Assembly: GCA_025358255.1 (NCBI GenBank)
Contig: JANYKC010000095.1
Span: forward strand, 1 to 64,000
Length of the DNA: 64,000 bases
Direction: 5' to 3'
Source of the DNA: Spirochaetaceae bacterium
GTDB taxonomy: Bacteria > Spirochaetota > Spirochaetia > Treponematales > Rectinemataceae
Within the stretch, counting starts at the first letter, position 1. Every line of letters begins with the position of its first letter. Shown here piece after piece: positions 61,332 to 64,000 of this stretch. A program made the position numbers and the translations under genes. Below the pieces are notes generated by a model. It was not told the origin of the DNA, searched no databases, and worked only from the letters and a program-made list of their open reading frames with translations.

Positions 61332-62372
61332 ATGGGACATAAATGCAGCTTCCGCCACTTCCAAGGCGCAAAAGGCCCTGCCCGGGCCGCCGCGGTCCCG
61401 GTCCCCGCCAAGACAGCGGTCGCAAAGGCCATTGCGATCGTGGTCCTAGTGGCCTTGGTCGCTTGTGCCGGATGCACCCGGAGCCGAACCGAACGGCGCT
61501 CTCCGCCAGGGAAGGCAGCGCCTTCCGGCGCTGCCGATCCCGCCGAGATGAACCAAGGCCAGACCGCGCCCAGGGGACGCGCCGAGCCGGCTCAAGGGCA
61601 AGGCGACTCCGCCAAGCCCCAAAAGGGCCAAGGCCCGCAACCCGAAGCCGTAGCGCCCCTCCAGCCCGCGAGGGGCCCCGAGCCTGTTCCAGGCGCCCCA
61701 GCAGGCGCGGAGCAGGGGAAAGCCAAGAGTGCCGCTTCCCCGACCGGAGAAGGTGCCAATCCTCCCCTCCAGATGAAAGCAGCACCACCGCCGCCCCAGG
61801 CCAGCCCCTCGCAGGCTCCGCAGCCCCCCCAGGGCTCCGCGAAACTCCCCCCCGGCGGAGCCAAGCCAGCGGAAATCTCCCTGCCGGCAGCCCTGGGGGC
61901 CAGCCGTTCATTCAGCGTGCTTTCGCCGCCTGGCCCGCTCCTCCCCGAAGATGCCGTCATCGGGCCGCTGCAAGACTGGAAGGGAGTGGATGAGTCGACC
62001 AAGGCCGCCTTGGCTGCCGCCAAGGCCTTCCTGGACGGGATCGTGGCAGGCAAGATCATAGATGCAAGCGTCTCGCCGGATCGCAGCGCGATCGTCGGGA
62101 CCTTCGCGGGGCCCCTCCTTGAAGCCCCGCACCCGGTAGCCTGGAGAATCGGGATCCTCGCGTTTTCGGGGGAGGGCGCTGACCTGGGCGCCCTTGCCCC
62201 AATCAGGCTGGCATGGCCCGCGGGCGACGCGAAACCAGGCAGCCTGGATTTTTCCCGCCATGGGGAGATCGGCCTGCGTTCCTTGGACGGACTGTGGTAT
62301 GTTGAAAGCATAAGCCTCGCCCCTGCCGGCAAGGATGATGGACAGCGAAAGCCACCTGCAAGCAGCCCCTGA
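61332..62372 (+). CDS. Putative lipoprotein with proline-rich linker
   Basis: 346 residues. A hydrophobic segment (about 33-47, AIAIVVLVALVACAGC) ends in a lipobox-like LVAC (Cys45; Cys48 follows). Residues 50-185 are Pro/Gly/Ala/Gln-rich. A folded C-terminal part (about 195-330, AALAAAKAFLDGIVAGKIIDASVSPDRSAIVG) resembles no family I know. The n-region of 32 residues is long for a signal peptide and there is no Shine-Dalgarno, so the start is uncertain. The next gene begins 13 bp later. Confidence 0.6.
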   Translation: MGHKCSFRHFQGAKGPARAAAVPVPAKTAVAKAIAIVVLVALVACAGCTRSRTERRSPPGKAAPSGAADPAEMNQGQTAPRGRAEPAQGQGDSAKPQKGQGPQPEAVAPLQPARGPEPVPGAPAGAEQGKAKSAASPTGEGANPPLQMKAAPPPPQASPSQAPQPPQGSAKLPPGGAKPAEISLPAALGASRSFSVLSPPGPLLPEDAVIGPLQDWKGVDESTKAALAAAKAFLDGIVAGKIIDASVSPDRSAIVGTFAGPLLEAPHPVAWRIGILAFSGEGADLGALAPIRLAWPAGDAKPGSLDFSRHGEIGLRSLDGLWYVESISLAPAGKDDGQRKPPASSP

Positions 62373-62385
62373 ACCAGGAGCATCC

Positions 62386-63645
62386 ATGGCGACGAGCCTT
62401 AAGAAGATCGAAAAGGAATTCATCCTCGGCTCGGCGAAGGACGAAGGAAGCCCCATCCTCCTCCTGGCGGACAACGGGGAATGGCCGGTGCGGCTCGGCC
62501 TTATCACCAATGATCGCCTGACCATGGCCCATTCCATGCCGCTCCGGCTGCTCAAACGCTGGGAAAGCTACGAGTTCCGTTTCGTCTATCGCGAGCAGGG
62601 CATCGCTTTCCGTACCCGGATAGTCGAGGTCAAGGAAGCCACCTTGATCGTCGAGATGCCCGAGCTCGTCTACAAGAACCTCGGCCGTCGCTATACGAGA
62701 AGGAAGCCGCCCCTGGACCTGGTCCTTGCCTTCGGCTTCATGGGCGATCGCTATGAACTGGCCTTTCCCACCACGGAGGCCTTCGACCCCGTCACCGAGC
62801 CGGAGCCCTCGGCAAGCTTCGATCCCGCCGACATGCGGCTCCTCGTGCGCGAGTTCAATGCCAGGGCCGAGGAATACGGGAGCGAGCGCGCCATCGTCAT
62901 GTTCAAGGAGAGGAAGCCAGAAAACCAGGAAGAGCGGGTCATGGTCAGGACCGGCCATATTTTCTACCTGCCGACGGCGACTGGCGGCCTGCCGACCATC
63001 GATCCCTATTTCCAGCCCCGCCTCGTGACCCGTGCGGCGTTCGCCGAATGGCTCCGCGAGGAGGGTGTTCCCGCCGAGCTAGTCGAGGACGAGGTGATCC
63101 GCTTCGAAAGGAAAAAACGGAACGAGGGCATCATCTCCGAGCTCATGGTGCCGATCATCTTCCAGGAGTACGTGATCGGCTACGTGAACGTCGTGAACCG
63201 CCTTCCCGGAAAACCCGCCATGGATCTCTCTGTCCTCGAGACCTTCCACCAGTTCGCCAAGGTCCTTTCCTATTCGCTCAAGATCAACGGCTATTTCAAG
63301 ACAGCGCCCAAGAAATCCCACGACCTCAGCGCCGACGTGATCGACGTGAGCGCCGGCGGAGTCCTCTTCGCCAATCCTTCGCGCGAACTGGCCGCGGCCC
63401 TTCTCCCCGGCAGCCGGATCGATCTCATGCTGCACACCGGCGGCAGGAAGATCAAGACGCAGGGACTGCTCAAGCGCAATTACCGGGACTCCGACCTCGT
63501 CTACTACGGGGTGGAATACCTGGACCTCAAGCCCGAGGACTTCCGCTTCCTTTTCGAGACCTTCTACGGCCGGGCCTTTTCGGATGCCGACGCCAAGAGC
63601 CTCGAAGGCCTCGGCCTCAAGGAGCCGCCCCTTCTCGGCGACTGA
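62386..63645 (+). CDS. PilZ-type c-di-GMP effector with inserted middle domain (paralogue)
   Basis: 419 residues, paralogous to the protein at 1388-2599 over its whole length: (V/I)E(R/K)EF near the start, RxxxR at 101-105 (RRYTR), a middle domain (IVMFKERKPENQEERVM, LPTIDPYFQPRLVTRAAF), and DVSAGG at 320-325 in the DxSxxG position. The inserted part spans about 215 residues. ATG 62386 has AGGAG 7 nt upstream and gives the same spacing to the shared block as in the paralogue; an ATG at 62335 lies inside the upstream gene. It may bind c-di-GMP. Confidence 0.78.
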   Translation: MATSLKKIEKEFILGSAKDEGSPILLLADNGEWPVRLGLITNDRLTMAHSMPLRLLKRWESYEFRFVYREQGIAFRTRIVEVKEATLIVEMPELVYKNLGRRYTRRKPPLDLVLAFGFMGDRYELAFPTTEAFDPVTEPEPSASFDPADMRLLVREFNARAEEYGSERAIVMFKERKPENQEERVMVRTGHIFYLPTATGGLPTIDPYFQPRLVTRAAFAEWLREEGVPAELVEDEVIRFERKKRNEGIISELMVPIIFQEYVIGYVNVVNRLPGKPAMDLSVLETFHQFAKVLSYSLKINGYFKTAPKKSHDLSADVIDVSAGGVLFANPSRELAAALLPGSRIDLMLHTGGRKIKTQGLLKRNYRDSDLVYYGVEYLDLKPEDFRFLFETFYGRAFSDADAKSLEGLGLKEPPLLGD

Positions 63646-63656
63646 GGCAAGGGCCC

Positions 63657-64000
63657 CTATGAATTGTCCCCGTCCACCTGTACCCCGAGGCGGCGCTTCG
63701 GGAACTTCTTCAGCATCGCCACGCAATTGCGCTTCTGGTTGAACACGAATCCGCCATCCCAATACTCGAGCGCCGCGAAGAGCGCATTGCCGCCATCGTT
63801 GTCATCGGCGGCGGCGCCGCGATAGGACACGTATTCGGCCAAGGCCTCGAAGTTCTGCTTCTCGAGGCATTCCTGCCTAGTGCGGTTGAAGCTGTTCCAT
63901 TTCTCGAGGTCCTTGAACCCCTCGCCCTCGTCCTCGACGATGAGGTGGGCGTGCTCGGGACTGAAGGAATACCAGACACGGACCTTTTTCTCCATGTTGC
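63657..64000 (-). CDS. Anti-sigma-factor-type serine kinase (HATPase), partial
   Basis: The C-terminal part of an RsbW/SpoIIAB-like ATPase. Visible: KKVRVWYSFSPEHAHLIVEDEGEGF, with the DxGxG box, and FVFNQKRNCVAMLKKFPKR. In this family the N box lies just upstream, beyond the right edge; the frame stays open to position 64000, so the gene is cut by the window rather than truncated. These kinases usually control a sigma factor or a partner-switch protein. The middle has an insert (about 30-80) rich in Asn, Glu and Asp. Confidence 0.75.
   Translation of the reverse strand, partial: NMEKKVRVWYSFSPEHAHLIVEDEGEGFKDLEKWNSFNRTRQECLEKQNFEALAEYVSYRGAAADDNDGGNALFAALEYWDGGFVFNQKRNCVAMLKKFPKRRLGVQVDGDNS

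Noticed and set aside
1-64000. tRNA, rRNA, riboswitch, insertion sequence or prophage
   Set aside because: No cloverleaf-like clusters, conserved rRNA segments, known riboswitch cores, transposase genes or phage structural genes were recognised. The two tyrosine recombinases have Xer-type context rather than integrase context.

Overview
The window looks like a chromosomal segment from a GC-rich spirochaete (order Spirochaetales; Treponema- or Rectinema-like, genus not determinable here). Supporting signs are a FlgE hook protein with Cys178, Asn179 and Lys165 at the positions used for the Treponema lysinoalanine cross-link, the spirochaetal genes flbB and flbD, a FliY-type switch protein, and the order dprA-topA-xerC-hslV-hslU-flgB. 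No rRNA, tRNA, CRISPR array, insertion sequence or prophage was seen.

Left part (1-11.8 kb). A decayed recQ helicase fragment lies beside a small membrane protein and a PilZ-type protein on the minus strand. A tight plus-strand operon follows: pgi, murG, cvpA, a holB-like gene, a soluble PAS histidine kinase, an NtrC-type sigma-54 activator, and the two-subunit iron-sulfur L-serine dehydratase. Between holB and the kinase is a 53-bp tandem repeat. Each full unit encodes an 18-codon open frame that ends in a GTGA overlap with the next start, and the last overlap is the kinase start itself.

Central part (11.8-58.5 kb). About 46 kb on the minus strand is almost continuously coding. Read 5' to 3' it runs mraZ-rsmH-ftsL-murF-mraY-ftsW-ftsQ-ftsA-ftsZ-xerD-dprA-topA-xerC-hslV-hslU, then flgB-flgC-fliE-fliF-fliG-fliH-fliI-fliJ-flbB-fliK-flgD-flgE-flbD-fliL-fliM-fliY-fliO-fliP-fliQ-fliR-flhB-flhA-flhF-flhG-(membrane protein)-fliA-fapA-(two small genes), and ends with an Hsp70-like/J-domain pair. 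Division, chromosome-dimer resolution and the periplasmic-flagellum export, rotor and hook genes are thus in one array. motA and motB are absent from their usual place between flbD and fliL. ftsI, murE, murD, murC and ddl are absent from the dcw block, and murG lies elsewhere in the window. mraZ is preceded by a promoter and four MraZ-type repeats spaced exactly 10 bp apart. Longer intergenic gaps in the flagellar part hold GC-rich hairpins, possible internal promoters, and a perfect CRP/FNR-type palindrome at fliR/flhB.

Right part (58.5-64 kb). This holds a small unknown protein, a 347-bp gap with a clear terminator for comFB, a ComFB protein, an HD-domain phosphohydrolase, a proline-rich putative lipoprotein, a second PilZ-type protein paralogous to the one at the left end, and the end of an anti-sigma-factor-type kinase cut by the window edge. 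The two PilZ proteins share an unusual layout: the two halves of the c-di-GMP binding signature are about 215 residues apart.
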